From Gallionellales bacterium GWA2_60_18 (GTDB lineage Bacteria > Pseudomonadota > Gammaproteobacteria > Burkholderiales > Gallionellaceae): 35,250 bases of DNA. The position numbers and the translations under genes were made by a program. Below are positions 26,935-34,773 of the stretch, piece by piece; position 1 is the first letter of the stretch; each line of letters begins with the position of its first letter. The stretch is from the NCBI GenBank assembly GCA_001801105.1, contig MGWS01000034.1:10934-46183 (forward strand), given 5' to 3'. Under the pieces are notes generated by a model. The model made no database searches. It was not told where the DNA came from and was given only the letters and a program-made list of their open reading frames with translations.

Positions 26935-28875
26935 ATGAGACTGACCATGAATTCCATCCGGTTGATCCTGCTTGCAGGGATGCTTGCGCTGCTGCCGTTG
27001 CCGGCGCTGGCGCTGAACAGCATCACCGCGCTGGGCGTCGAGCAGGTGGCCGAAGGGATGGCGTTGTTGCGGATCACGCTGGCGCAGCCGCCGGAGAAAC
27101 TGCCGGGCGGGTTCGTGCTCGATGCGCCACCGCGCATCGTGCTGGACTTCATGGATACCGAAAATGCACTGGGCAAGTCGGTGCAGAAACTCGACGCCGA
27201 AGGATTGCGCGACGCCAACATCATCCAGGCCGACAACCGTACCCGGCTGGTGATCAACCTCGAACGCATGTTCGCCTACAACACCGCGCTCGATGGCAAC
27301 ACCCTGTTGGTCGCGTTGCAGGAGAAGACGGTGGATGCACCCGCGGTCGATGCGTCGAACGCCTCGGAAAGCGAAGTCGAGTCGCAGGTACTGCGCTTCG
27401 AGATATCCGGCTACACGCTCGAAGGCGCGACTTTGTTGAGCAAGGAAGAGATAGCGGCGGCGGTCTCGCCCTATGTCGGCAAGGACAAGGATTTTTCTGA
27501 CGTGCAGCACGCGCTGGAGGCGGTGGAAGAAGCCTATGCCAGCCGCGGCTATTCGGCGGTGCGGGTGCTGCTGCCGGAGCAGGAGCTGGAAAAGGGCGCA
27601 ATCATCTTCCGCGTGGTGGAAAGCCGTTTCGGCAAGATCGCGGTTAAGGATAACAAGTTCGTCAGCGAGGCCAATGCGCTGAATGCGCTGCCGTCGTTGC
27701 GCAGCGGCGGCATGCCGAGGACGCGCCAGATCGCGCGCGAACTGCGGCTCGCCAACGAGAATCCGGCGCGCCAGCTGAACGTGGTGCTGAAGGCGGGTGC
27801 GAACGACGGTGAGATAGATGCGAACGTGACCGTCGCCGACAGCAAACCTTCCATCTGGGGTTTGTCGCTGGACAACAGCGGCACGCCGGAAACCGGGCGC
27901 ACGCGTCTGGGGTTTTCATATCGCCATGCCAACCTGTTCGACAAGGATCATGTCGGCACGGTGCAATTCCAGATGTCGCCGGAATATACCGACCGCGTCA
28001 CGGTGCTGGGCGGCAGCTACAAGATTCCGTTGTACGGCAGGGGCGACGGCCTGGAGTTCTTCGGCGGTTATTCCAACGTGAATTCGGTGGTGGGCGGGCT
28101 TTCCAACTTCCAGGGCGGCGGCTTGGTGTTCAGCGCGCGCTACAACCACCAGCTGGAAAAACGCGGCGAGTTCGAGCAGCGCGTGTCGTTTGGGCTGGAC
28201 TGGCGCGATTTCAGCCGTATCGAGCAGACCAATCCGCCGGTGACGGTGCTGTATAACGAGATCGTGGTGATGCCGGTGAGCGTGGCGTATTCCACGCAGG
28301 CGAAGTTCCCGCGCAGCGAGGCCAACTTCAACGCCGCGCTGTCGGCCAATGTGCCGGGCATGAACAATGGTAGTGCGACCGATTTCGCCGCCTATGACCA
28401 AGTGAGCTTCACGCAGCCCGACGCCAATTACAAGGTGCTGCGCGGCGGCGCGAGTTTCTCGGCGCTGGTTGGTGACGATTGGCAGTTTCGTTCTGTGCTG
28501 AACGGCCAATGGAGCGACGATGTGCTGATCCAGGGCGAGCAGATGCGACTGGGCGGCGCGGATGCGGTGCGCGGCTTCTCTGAAGGAACCGAAAGCGGCG
28601 AAAGCGGCGCACGCCTGAATCTGGAGGGCTACACCCCGGCTTTCGGCTCCGGCGGACTCAAGGCGCGCGGTCTGGCGTTTTTCGATGCCGGTGCGGTGGA
28701 GACAGCCGCAGGCATCAGCAACTCGATCTCCGGCGCGGGCTTCGGCTTGCGCGCCAGTTTCGCCGACCAGTTCTCGCTGCGCATGGATGCGGCGCGCATC
28801 ACCAGTGCGGGCAGCGATACGACGCAGGAGCTGGGCGATTGGCGTGTGCATGTCGGGCTTTCGGCAACGTTTTGA
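26935..28875 (+). CDS. TpsB-type (ShlB/FhaC) outer membrane transporter with N-terminal AMIN domain
   Basis: A 646-residue outer-membrane translocator for the TpsA protein encoded just upstream. A signal peptide ends near LPLPALA (26). Residues about 28-130 look like an AMIN domain (ITALGVEQVAEGMALLRITL, IVLDFMDTENAL, DNRTRLVINLE), as found in PilQ and AmiC. A linker leads to POTRA_2 (about 152-230, LRFEISGYTLEGATLLSKEEI), a second POTRA (about 231-300) and the 16-strand barrel with the L6 motif VRGF at 545-548 and an aromatic C-terminal Phe. An AMIN domain is not part of the usual TpsB plan. The start at 26935 has AGGA upstream; 26947 is an alternative. The FecR-like gene follows by 8 bases. 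Confidence 0.92.
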   Translation: MRLTMNSIRLILLAGMLALLPLPALALNSITALGVEQVAEGMALLRITLAQPPEKLPGGFVLDAPPRIVLDFMDTENALGKSVQKLDAEGLRDANIIQADNRTRLVINLERMFAYNTALDGNTLLVALQEKTVDAPAVDASNASESEVESQVLRFEISGYTLEGATLLSKEEIAAAVSPYVGKDKDFSDVQHALEAVEEAYASRGYSAVRVLLPEQELEKGAIIFRVVESRFGKIAVKDNKFVSEANALNALPSLRSGGMPRTRQIARELRLANENPARQLNVVLKAGANDGEIDANVTVADSKPSIWGLSLDNSGTPETGRTRLGFSYRHANLFDKDHVGTVQFQMSPEYTDRVTVLGGSYKIPLYGRGDGLEFFGGYSNVNSVVGGLSNFQGGGLVFSARYNHQLEKRGEFEQRVSFGLDWRDFSRIEQTNPPVTVLYNEIVVMPVSVAYSTQAKFPRSEANFNAALSANVPGMNNGSATDFAAYDQVSFTQPDANYKVLRGGASFSALVGDDWQFRSVLNGQWSDDVLIQGEQMRLGGADAVRGFSEGTESGESGARLNLEGYTPAFGSGGLKARGLAFFDAGAVETAAGISNSISGAGFGLRASFADQFSLRMDAARITSAGSDTTQELGDWRVHVGLSATF

Positions 28876-28883
28876 GGTGATGG

Positions 28884-30281
28884 ATGCTGAACATTAGATT
28901 TCTTGTTGCAGTGGCATTGCTGACGGCTGCGACGTTCGCGCAGGCGGCGGAGAGCGTCGGGCGGGTCGGCTATATGAGCGGCACACTGATGGCGCAGCGG
29001 GCGGACGGCACGATCAAGGTGCTGAATTCAAAATCCGCGGTGCTGGAGGGCGATATGTTGGTCACCTCCAAGGGCAGCTATGCCCAGATCAAGATGAACG
29101 ATGGTGCGGTGATGACCCTGCGCCCGAGCTCCAATCTGAAGATCGAGACGTTCCGTTTCCGCAAGGAAGCGCCGCAGTCCGACAATGCGGTGCTGCGCCT
29201 GCTCAAGGGCGGCTTCCGCACCCTGACCGGGCTGATCGGCAAGCGCGGCGACCCCGATGCCTACAAGCTGCGCGCCGCTTCCGCGACCATCGGTATCCGC
29301 GGCACCGACTTTTCCTCGCGCCTGTGCGCCACGTCCAACTGCCGGGATGACAATGGCGCGAGCGTGGTGCGGCCGGCCAAACCGCAGGCAGCGCAATCAC
29401 AGGTGGTCGGACGGGTGATGCTGGTGCAGGGCGAGATGTCGGCCAGGGAAACGGGCGGCAAGGTGCGCAAGCTGACGCTGGGTGCGCCGGTGTATGAGGG
29501 CGACGTACTGAGCACCGGGAACAAGTCCCATGCGGTGGTGGCGTTCCGCGATGAAGGCCGGGTGACCTTGCAGGAAAGCACCGTGTTCCAGGTGGAAAAG
29601 TTCAAGTACGACAAGGCCGCCTCGCAGGAGAACGCCTTTTTGCGCCTGCTCAAGGGCGGCGTGCGCGTGGTCACCGGCCTGATCGGCCGGGTCAACCGCG
29701 ACAACTACAAGTTCAGCGTGGCGAACGCCACCATCGGCATCCGCGGCACCGGCTTCGATGCCTGGTGTAACGGTCCCTGCGCCAGCGGCGCGGCGAATCC
29801 CGGAGCGACGAGCGGCAATCCGCTGGACGGCGCGGGTGTCTATGTCTGGGCCGGCGAAGTGGTGATGGTGACGCCGGGCGGCTCGTTCGTCGTGGCGATC
29901 CAGCAGGCCGCCATCATCGCGCGCGACACAGGCAAGCCGGTGCAGATCATCGTCATCCCGCCGAGCGTCACGGACAACCCGCTGCCGCGCCCGGACAGCA
30001 TCCCGGTCGATATGAACAAGGAATTCGGCAGCGAGGCAAATGCGGGCGATCCGGGCCTGTACGTGACGGTGCATGACGGCCAGGTGATCGTGACCCAGGA
30101 CGGCAACACGCTGGACTTGGGGCGCGGCGAGACCGGCTACACCAATGACGAGATACTGGTGCGGCTGTCCGCCACCCCCGGCTTCCTGGGCGGCGATACG
30201 GAGATCGATCCGGGTAGCGACAGCAACGGCAGTAACAACAGCAACCCGAGCGAGAGCGCTGCGGGCTGCGTGGTGCAATAG
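28884..30281 (+). CDS. Secreted protein with duplicated FecR-like domain
   Basis: A 465-residue exported protein with a signal peptide ending TFAQA (about 21). Two tandem copies of a FecR-type unit lie at about 24-146 and 174-294. Both have a VGRV start, the EGD-L-T-G/S core, a V-L-LLKGG-R--TGLIG stretch and an ATIGIRGT end. Each copy is followed by a cysteine pair (Cys148/Cys153; Cys295/Cys299). The C-terminal part holds further beta segments (VYVWAGEVVMVTPGG; LYVTVHDGQVIVTQDG) and ends Ser/Asn-rich with AAGCVVQ. It lacks the N-terminal anti-sigma segment and membrane helix of FecR itself, so it is probably a periplasmic or surface protein serving the TPS pair rather than a sigma regulator. 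Confidence 0.88.
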   Translation: MLNIRFLVAVALLTAATFAQAAESVGRVGYMSGTLMAQRADGTIKVLNSKSAVLEGDMLVTSKGSYAQIKMNDGAVMTLRPSSNLKIETFRFRKEAPQSDNAVLRLLKGGFRTLTGLIGKRGDPDAYKLRAASATIGIRGTDFSSRLCATSNCRDDNGASVVRPAKPQAAQSQVVGRVMLVQGEMSARETGGKVRKLTLGAPVYEGDVLSTGNKSHAVVAFRDEGRVTLQESTVFQVEKFKYDKAASQENAFLRLLKGGVRVVTGLIGRVNRDNYKFSVANATIGIRGTGFDAWCNGPCASGAANPGATSGNPLDGAGVYVWAGEVVMVTPGGSFVVAIQQAAIIARDTGKPVQIIVIPPSVTDNPLPRPDSIPVDMNKEFGSEANAGDPGLYVTVHDGQVIVTQDGNTLDLGRGETGYTNDEILVRLSATPGFLGGDTEIDPGSDSNGSNNSNPSESAAGCVVQ

Positions 30282-30285
30282 CCCT

Positions 30286-30720
30286 TCAGGCCTTGCTGCG
30301 CGCCCAGTTGACGATGCCGGAAGCGTCCATCGCGCCGGCCTGCCGTGCCACCTCGCGCCCGCCGCTAAACAGTGCCAGCGTCGGGATGCTGCGGATGCCA
30401 TAGCGCGCCGCCAGCTCCTGCGCTTCCTCGGTATTCAGCTTCGCCAGCCGCATCCCCGGTTCCAGTCGCGCCGCAGCCTGCTCGAAGGCCGGCGCCATCA
30501 TGCGGCACGGCCCGCACCATGGCGCCCAGAAATCCACCAGCACCGGAATGTCGCTGCGCGAGATGTGCTGCTGGAAATTGGCCGCGTTCAACTCCACCGG
30601 ATGCGCCGCGAACAAGGGCTGTTTGCACTTGCCGCAGGTGGGCTGTCCGCCGAGCTTGCCGGCGGGAACGCGGTTCACCGCATCGCAATGCGGGCAGACG
30701 ATATGTTTGGAATCGCTCAT
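30286..30720 (-). CDS. trxC: Thioredoxin 2 (TrxC)
   Basis: A 144-residue zinc-containing thioredoxin that reduces protein disulfides in the cytoplasm. The N-terminal zinc ribbon has Cys9/Cys12 (VCPHC) and Cys29/Cys32 (TCGKC). The thioredoxin fold carries the active site WCGPC at 68-72 and the cis-Pro region RSIPTL. Its stop lies only 4 bases from the FecR-like gene stop; the two converge. A GGAGA ribosome binding site precedes the ATG at 30720. It could supply reductant to the Bcp or MsrB enzymes encoded elsewhere in the window, although that is an inference. Confidence 0.96.
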   Translation of the reverse strand: MSDSKHIVCPHCDAVNRVPAGKLGGQPTCGKCKQPLFAAHPVELNAANFQQHISRSDIPVLVDFWAPWCGPCRMMAPAFEQAAARLEPGMRLAKLNTEEAQELAARYGIRSIPTLALFSGGREVARQAGAMDASGIVNWARSKA

Positions 30721-31041
30721 GAGGTTCTCCGTAGATCGGCAGATGCTGATATGCGGGTCGTAGCGGAAGATTTCAACCCAAATAATTCAGTGAGGTAAAC
30801 CCCCGGTTATGCTGGGGAGACTCGTCAAGGCTTGACCTTTGCGGGAGTCGTGCCCAAGGTTGGGCCTGTGCTGTAATAGCCCCCCTTTGTAAAAGGGGGG
30901 TGAGGGGGGATTTGAAAGCGGTGAGTTTTCGCCGATTCTAAAATCCCCCTCCCGTCCCCCTTTTTCAAAGGGGGAAGCGTCCGCAGATATTGTCTGGGGC
31001 GCCGCCGGTATGACGCAGTTTTTTCGATGGATGTTTCTGGT
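30721..31041. other. 321-base intergenic stretch between trxC and nadC
   Basis: The right two thirds hold the CCCCCTTT repeat pair at 30880-30976. The left part should contain the trxC promoter (minus strand), since the 5' end of trxC is at 30720. No convincing -35/-10 pair, ORF or RNA gene is visible. The stretch 30977-31041 shows nothing recognisable and lies just beyond the nadC stop codon. Confidence 0.6.
30880..30976. repeat. CCCCCTTT-type inverted repeat pair
   Basis: The left unit is CCCCCCTTT-GTA-AAAGGGGGG followed by TGAGGGGGGATTT. The right unit is AAATCCCCCTCCCGTCCCCC followed by TTT and CAAAGGGGGAAG. They are inverted relative to each other around a 26-base spacer. A shorter related copy is at 34674-34713. 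Confidence 0.82.
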
Positions 31042-31890
31042 TCAAGAGAGCAGCAAACGCATCGACAGATCGACGGCCTTGATATCCTTGGTCAGCGCGC
31101 CGACGGAGATGCGATCCACGCCGGTCCCGGCGATGAGGCGCAGGTTCTCCAGCGTGATGCCGCCGGAGGCTTCCAGCTCCGCGCGCCCGGCGGTGTGATC
31201 CACCGCGAGGCGCATGTCGGCGAGCGAAAAGTTGTCCAGCAGGATCAGCCGCGCGCCGGCGAGCAGCGCCTCGTCGAGCTCGGCCATGTTCTCCACCTCG
31301 ATCTGGATCGGGATGTGCGGCGGAGTCAGGCGGAACGCCTGTTCCAGCACGGCGCGGATACCGCCGGCGGCCGCGATGTGGTTCTCCTTGATGAGCACGC
31401 CGTCGAACAGCCCGACGCGCTGATTGTGGCCGCCGCCCACCGTCACCGCGTATTTCTGCGCCATGCGCAGGCCGGGCAGCGTCTTGCGCGTGTCCATGAT
31501 CTTCGCCTGCGTTCCCGCCACCGCCTCGACATAACGGCGCGTCAGCGTGGCGGTGCCGGACAGCAGTTGCAGGAAGTTCAGCGCGCTGCGTTCGGCGGTG
31601 AGCAGCGCGCGGGCATTGCCGCGCACTTCGCACAACTGCTGGCCGGGATGCGCCAGCTCGCCTTCCCGTACAGTCCAATGGATTTTGCAGTCCGGATCGA
31701 GGCTGCGGAAGCATTCCTCGAACCATGCCGTGCCGCACAGCACCATCTCCTGCCGCGTAATGATACTGGCGGACGCAGTCTGTGCGTGGGGAATCAATTG
31801 CACGGTCAGGTCGCCGGAGCCGATGTCCTCCTCGAGCGCGGCGCGGACGCTGGTGCGGATATGCTGTGCGAGATCGGTATGTGGCATCAT
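31042..31890 (-). CDS. nadC: Nicotinate-nucleotide pyrophosphorylase (quinolinate phosphoribosyltransferase) NadC
   Basis: A 282-residue enzyme that converts quinolinate and PRPP to nicotinate mononucleotide in de novo NAD synthesis. N-terminal domain: [12 protein letters not shown]. The barrel domain carries the family core [27 protein letters not shown] (starting at 132), which includes the substrate-binding Arg, Lys and His. It also has LIKENHI, IEVEN, LLDNF and the closing [26 protein letters not shown]. The start is the ATG at 31890 (a second ATG follows directly). The open frame continues upstream only as an antisense shadow of clpB. It is divergent from clpB, sharing a 106-base gap. 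Confidence 0.96.
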   Translation of the reverse strand: MMPHTDLAQHIRTSVRAALEEDIGSGDLTVQLIPHAQTASASIITRQEMVLCGTAWFEECFRSLDPDCKIHWTVREGELAHPGQQLCEVRGNARALLTAERSALNFLQLLSGTATLTRRYVEAVAGTQAKIMDTRKTLPGLRMAQKYAVTVGGGHNQRVGLFDGVLIKENHIAAAGGIRAVLEQAFRLTPPHIPIQIEVENMAELDEALLAGARLILLDNFSLADMRLAVDHTAGRAELEASGGITLENLRLIAGTGVDRISVGALTKDIKAVDLSMRLLLS

Positions 31891-31934
31891 GAGTTCCCGG
31901 AAAGATGCGCGTAGTATAAGGGATGGGGGCGGGG

Positions 31935-31962
31935 GTTGAAATTGCCGATGCATCCCCCATCT
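31935..31962 (+). promoter_or_regulatory. Sigma-32 (heat-shock) promoter of clpB
   Basis: GTTGAAA (31935-31941) followed by a 13-base spacer and CCCCATCT (31955-31962) matches the RpoH consensus CTTGAAA-N(11-16)-CCCCATNT at all but the first base. It lies 35 bases before the clpB ATG, exactly where a heat-shock promoter for this chaperone is expected. Confidence 0.88.
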
Positions 31963-31996
31963 GGCAGTCAGTCCATCATTCACGGAGTGTGTCGCC

Positions 31997-34582
31997 ATGC
32001 GTTTCGACAAGTTCACCACCAAGCTGCAACAGGCACTGTCCGATGCCCAGGGGCTGGCCGTCGGCACGGATAACCAGTTCATCGAGCCGCAGCACCTGTT
32101 GCTGGCCTTGCTCAACGATGCCGACAGCGGCGCGGCATCGCTGCTGGCGCGCGCGGGTGGCAACGTCAATGCGCTGAAGGCGGCGCTGAATGAGGCCGTG
32201 TCGCGTCTGCCCAAGGTGGAAGGCCACGGCGGCGAGGTGCAGGTCGGGCGCGACCTGACCAACCTGCTGAATCTCACCGACAAGGAAGCGCAGAAGCGCG
32301 GCGACCAGTTCATCGCCTCCGAGATGTACCTGCTGGCGCTGACCGGCGACAAGGGCGAATGCGGACGCCTGCTGAAGACACATGGCGTGGCGCGCGCACC
32401 GCTGGAAACCGCCATCAACGCTGTGCGCGGCGGCGAATCGGTCGGCTCGCAGGAAGCGGAAGGCCAGCGCGAGTCGCTGAAGAAGTATTGCATCGACCTC
32501 ACCGAACGCGCCCGGCAGGGCAAGCTCGACCCGGTGATCGGTCGCGACGACGAGATCCGCCGCGCGATCCAGGTGTTGCAACGCCGCACCAAGAACAATC
32601 CGGTGCTGATTGGCGAGCCCGGCGTGGGCAAGACCGCCATCGTCGAGGGGCTGGCGCAGCGCATCGTCAATGGCGAAGTGCCCGAGACACTGAAAAACAA
32701 AAAAGTGCTGTCGCTGGATATGGCGGCGCTGCTGGCCGGCGCGAAGTATCGCGGCGAATTCGAAGAGCGCCTGAAGAACGTATTGAAGGAGCTGGCGCAG
32801 GATGAGGGCCAGACCATCGTGTTCATCGACGAGCTGCACACCATGGTCGGCGCGGGCAAGGCCGAGGGCGCGATGGATGCGGGCAACATGCTCAAGCCCG
32901 CATTGGCGCGCGGCGAGCTGCATTGCGTCGGTGCGACCACGCTGGACGAATACCGCAAATACATCGAGAAGGATGCCGCGCTGGAACGCCGCTTCCAGAA
33001 AGTGCTGGTGGAAGAGCCGTCGGTGGAATCCACCATCGCGATCTTGCGCGGCTTGCAGGAACGCTATGAGTTGCATCACGGTGTGGACATCACCGACCCG
33101 GCCATCGTCGCGGCGGCGGAGCTTTCTCATAGATACATCACCGACCGTTTCCTGCCGGACAAAGCGATTGACCTGATCGACGAGGCCGCCGCGCGCGTCA
33201 AGATGGAGATCGACTCCAAGCCGGAAGTGATGGACAAGCTCGACCGCCGCCTGATCCAGCTCAAGATCGAGCGCGAAGCGGTGAAGAAAGAAAAAGACGA
33301 AGCCTCCATAAAGCGCCATGCGTTGATCGAAGACGAGATCAAGAAGCTGGAGCGCGAGTACGCCGATCTGGAAGAAATCTGGAAGGCGGAAAAGGGCGCG
33401 GCGCAAGGCACGGCGCATCTCAAGGAAGAGATGGAGCAGGTGCGCGCCGAGATCGTGCGTCTGCAACGCGAAGGCAAGCTGGAGCAGGTGGCGGAGCTGC
33501 AATACGGCAAGCTGCCGCAACTCGAAGCCAAGTTGAAGGAAGCCGCGCAACGCGAGGCCGAAGGCGGCGGGCACAAGAACAAACTGCTGCGCACCCAGGT
33601 CGGCGCGGAAGAGATCGCCGAAGTGGTGAGCCGCGCCACCGGCATCCCGGTTAGCAAGATGATGCAGGGCGAGCGCGACAAGCTGCTCAAGATGGAAGAC
33701 AAGCTGCACGAGCGCGTGGTCGGGCAGGATGAGGCCGTGCGCCTAGTGTCCGATGCGATTCGCCGTTCGCGCTCCGGCCTGTCCGACCCGAACCGTCCGT
33801 ATGGTTCGTTCCTGTTCCTCGGTCCCACCGGCGTGGGCAAGACCGAGCTGTGCAAGGCGCTGGCCGGTTTCCTGTTCGATTCGGAAGACCATCTCATCCG
33901 CATCGATATGAGCGAGTACATGGAGAAGCACTCCGTCGCGCGCCTCATCGGCGCACCGCCCGGCTATGTCGGTTATGAAGAAGGTGGCGGGCTGACCGAA
34001 GCGGTGCGGCGCAAACCGTACAGCGTCATCCTGCTCGACGAAGTGGAGAAGGCGCATCCGGATGTGTTCAACGTGCTGCTGCAAGCGCTGGACGACGGCC
34101 GCATGACCGACGGCCAGGGCCGCACCGTGGACTTCAAGAACACCGTGATCGTGATGACTTCCAATCTTGGCAGCCAGATGATCCAGCAGATGTCCGGCGA
34201 CGATTACCAGGTCATCAAGCTGGCGGTGATGGGCGAAGTGAAGACCTATTTCCGCCCCGAGTTCATCAACCGCATCGACGAGGTGGTGGTGTTCCACGCG
34301 CTGGACGAAAAGAACATCAAGTCCATCGCGCGCATCCAGTTGCAGTATCTGGAAAAACGCCTGGCCGCAATGGAGATGAAACTAGACATCAGCGAGGCCG
34401 CGCTGTCCGAGATCGCCACCGCCGGTTTCGACCCGGTGTACGGCGCAAGACCGCTGAAACGCGCGATCCAGTCGCAACTGGAGAACCCGCTGGCCAAGCA
34501 TATCCTCGAAGGTCACTTCGCCGCCAAGGACACCATCAAGGTGGACTGCAAGGGCGGGGTGATGCGGTTCGAGAAAGGCTGA
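31997..34582 (+). CDS. clpB: ATP-dependent disaggregase ClpB
   Basis: An 861-residue Hsp100 hexameric chaperone that pulls polypeptides out of aggregates together with DnaK. Order: N domain (1-145, [18 protein letters not shown]), NBD1 with Walker A GEPGVGKT at 206-213 and pore loop AKYRGEF, then the M-domain coiled coil (about 400-520, Glu/Lys-rich) that marks ClpB rather than ClpA. NBD2 has Walker A GPTGVGKT at 609-616, the [26 protein letters not shown] pore region and the closing [10 protein letters not shown] sensor 2. A GGAG site precedes the ATG. It is transcribed from a sigma-32 promoter and followed by a perfect inverted repeat. Confidence 0.98.
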   Translation: MRFDKFTTKLQQALSDAQGLAVGTDNQFIEPQHLLLALLNDADSGAASLLARAGGNVNALKAALNEAVSRLPKVEGHGGEVQVGRDLTNLLNLTDKEAQKRGDQFIASEMYLLALTGDKGECGRLLKTHGVARAPLETAINAVRGGESVGSQEAEGQRESLKKYCIDLTERARQGKLDPVIGRDDEIRRAIQVLQRRTKNNPVLIGEPGVGKTAIVEGLAQRIVNGEVPETLKNKKVLSLDMAALLAGAKYRGEFEERLKNVLKELAQDEGQTIVFIDELHTMVGAGKAEGAMDAGNMLKPALARGELHCVGATTLDEYRKYIEKDAALERRFQKVLVEEPSVESTIAILRGLQERYELHHGVDITDPAIVAAAELSHRYITDRFLPDKAIDLIDEAAARVKMEIDSKPEVMDKLDRRLIQLKIEREAVKKEKDEASIKRHALIEDEIKKLEREYADLEEIWKAEKGAAQGTAHLKEEMEQVRAEIVRLQREGKLEQVAELQYGKLPQLEAKLKEAAQREAEGGGHKNKLLRTQVGAEEIAEVVSRATGIPVSKMMQGERDKLLKMEDKLHERVVGQDEAVRLVSDAIRRSRSGLSDPNRPYGSFLFLGPTGVGKTELCKALAGFLFDSEDHLIRIDMSEYMEKHSVARLIGAPPGYVGYEEGGGLTEAVRRKPYSVILLDEVEKAHPDVFNVLLQALDDGRMTDGQGRTVDFKNTVIVMTSNLGSQMIQQMSGDDYQVIKLAVMGEVKTYFRPEFINRIDEVVVFHALDEKNIKSIARIQLQYLEKRLAAMEMKLDISEAALSEIATAGFDPVYGARPLKRAIQSQLENPLAKHILEGHFAAKDTIKVDCKGGVMRFEKG

Positions 34583-34595
34583 TCAGGGTCAAAGG

Positions 34596-34665
34596 TAGGA
34601 TGGGTTGAGCAACGCGATACCCAACAATTGCAAGCGATGGGTATCGCGTTGCTCAACCCATCCTA
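34596..34665. repeat. Perfect 28-bp inverted repeat downstream of clpB
   Basis: Arms 34596-34623 and 34638-34665 are perfect reverse complements (outer end TAGGATGGGTTGAGC, inner end GCGATACCCA) around a 14-base loop. It begins 13 bases after the clpB stop. The sequence is of the TAGGATGGGTTGAGC type found dispersed in many proteobacteria. There is no T-run, so it is not a classical terminator, though so long a hairpin could stabilise or end the transcript. Confidence 0.92.
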
Positions 34666-34673
34666 AGCGAGCT

Positions 34674-34713
34674 GAAATAGCCCCCTTTGAAAAAGAGGGG
34701 TGTGGGCTATTTC
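34674..34713. repeat. Short CCCCCTTT-type repeat copy
   Basis: GAAATAGCCC (34674-34683) and GGGCTATTTC (34704-34713) are perfect inverted ends enclosing CCTTTGAAAAAGAGGGGTGT. It resembles the left unit at 30880. It sits between clpB and the caspase-like gene, 9 bases after the 28-bp inverted repeat. Confidence 0.75.
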
Positions 34714-34773
34714 TTCTATTTCTTTGTGCGGCTATTTATTTTTGTCTCCGGAGCAGATTCTGCTCCTGCATTC

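Noticed and set aside
28884..30281. FecR-like gene as a sigma-factor regulator (FecR/FecI type)
   Set aside because: No sigma factor gene adjoins it, a Sec signal peptide replaces the cytoplasmic anti-sigma segment and membrane helix, and it is coupled to TPS genes.
31976..33709. Minus-strand open frame (577 codons) opposite clpB
   Set aside because: Antisense to an intact ClpB; no ribosome site or motif.
34750..34766. GGAGCAGA/TCTGCTCC hairpin as terminator of the caspase-like gene
   Set aside because: The stem is good, but on the minus strand it is followed by an A-rich rather than T-rich run, so it lacks the terminator U-tract.
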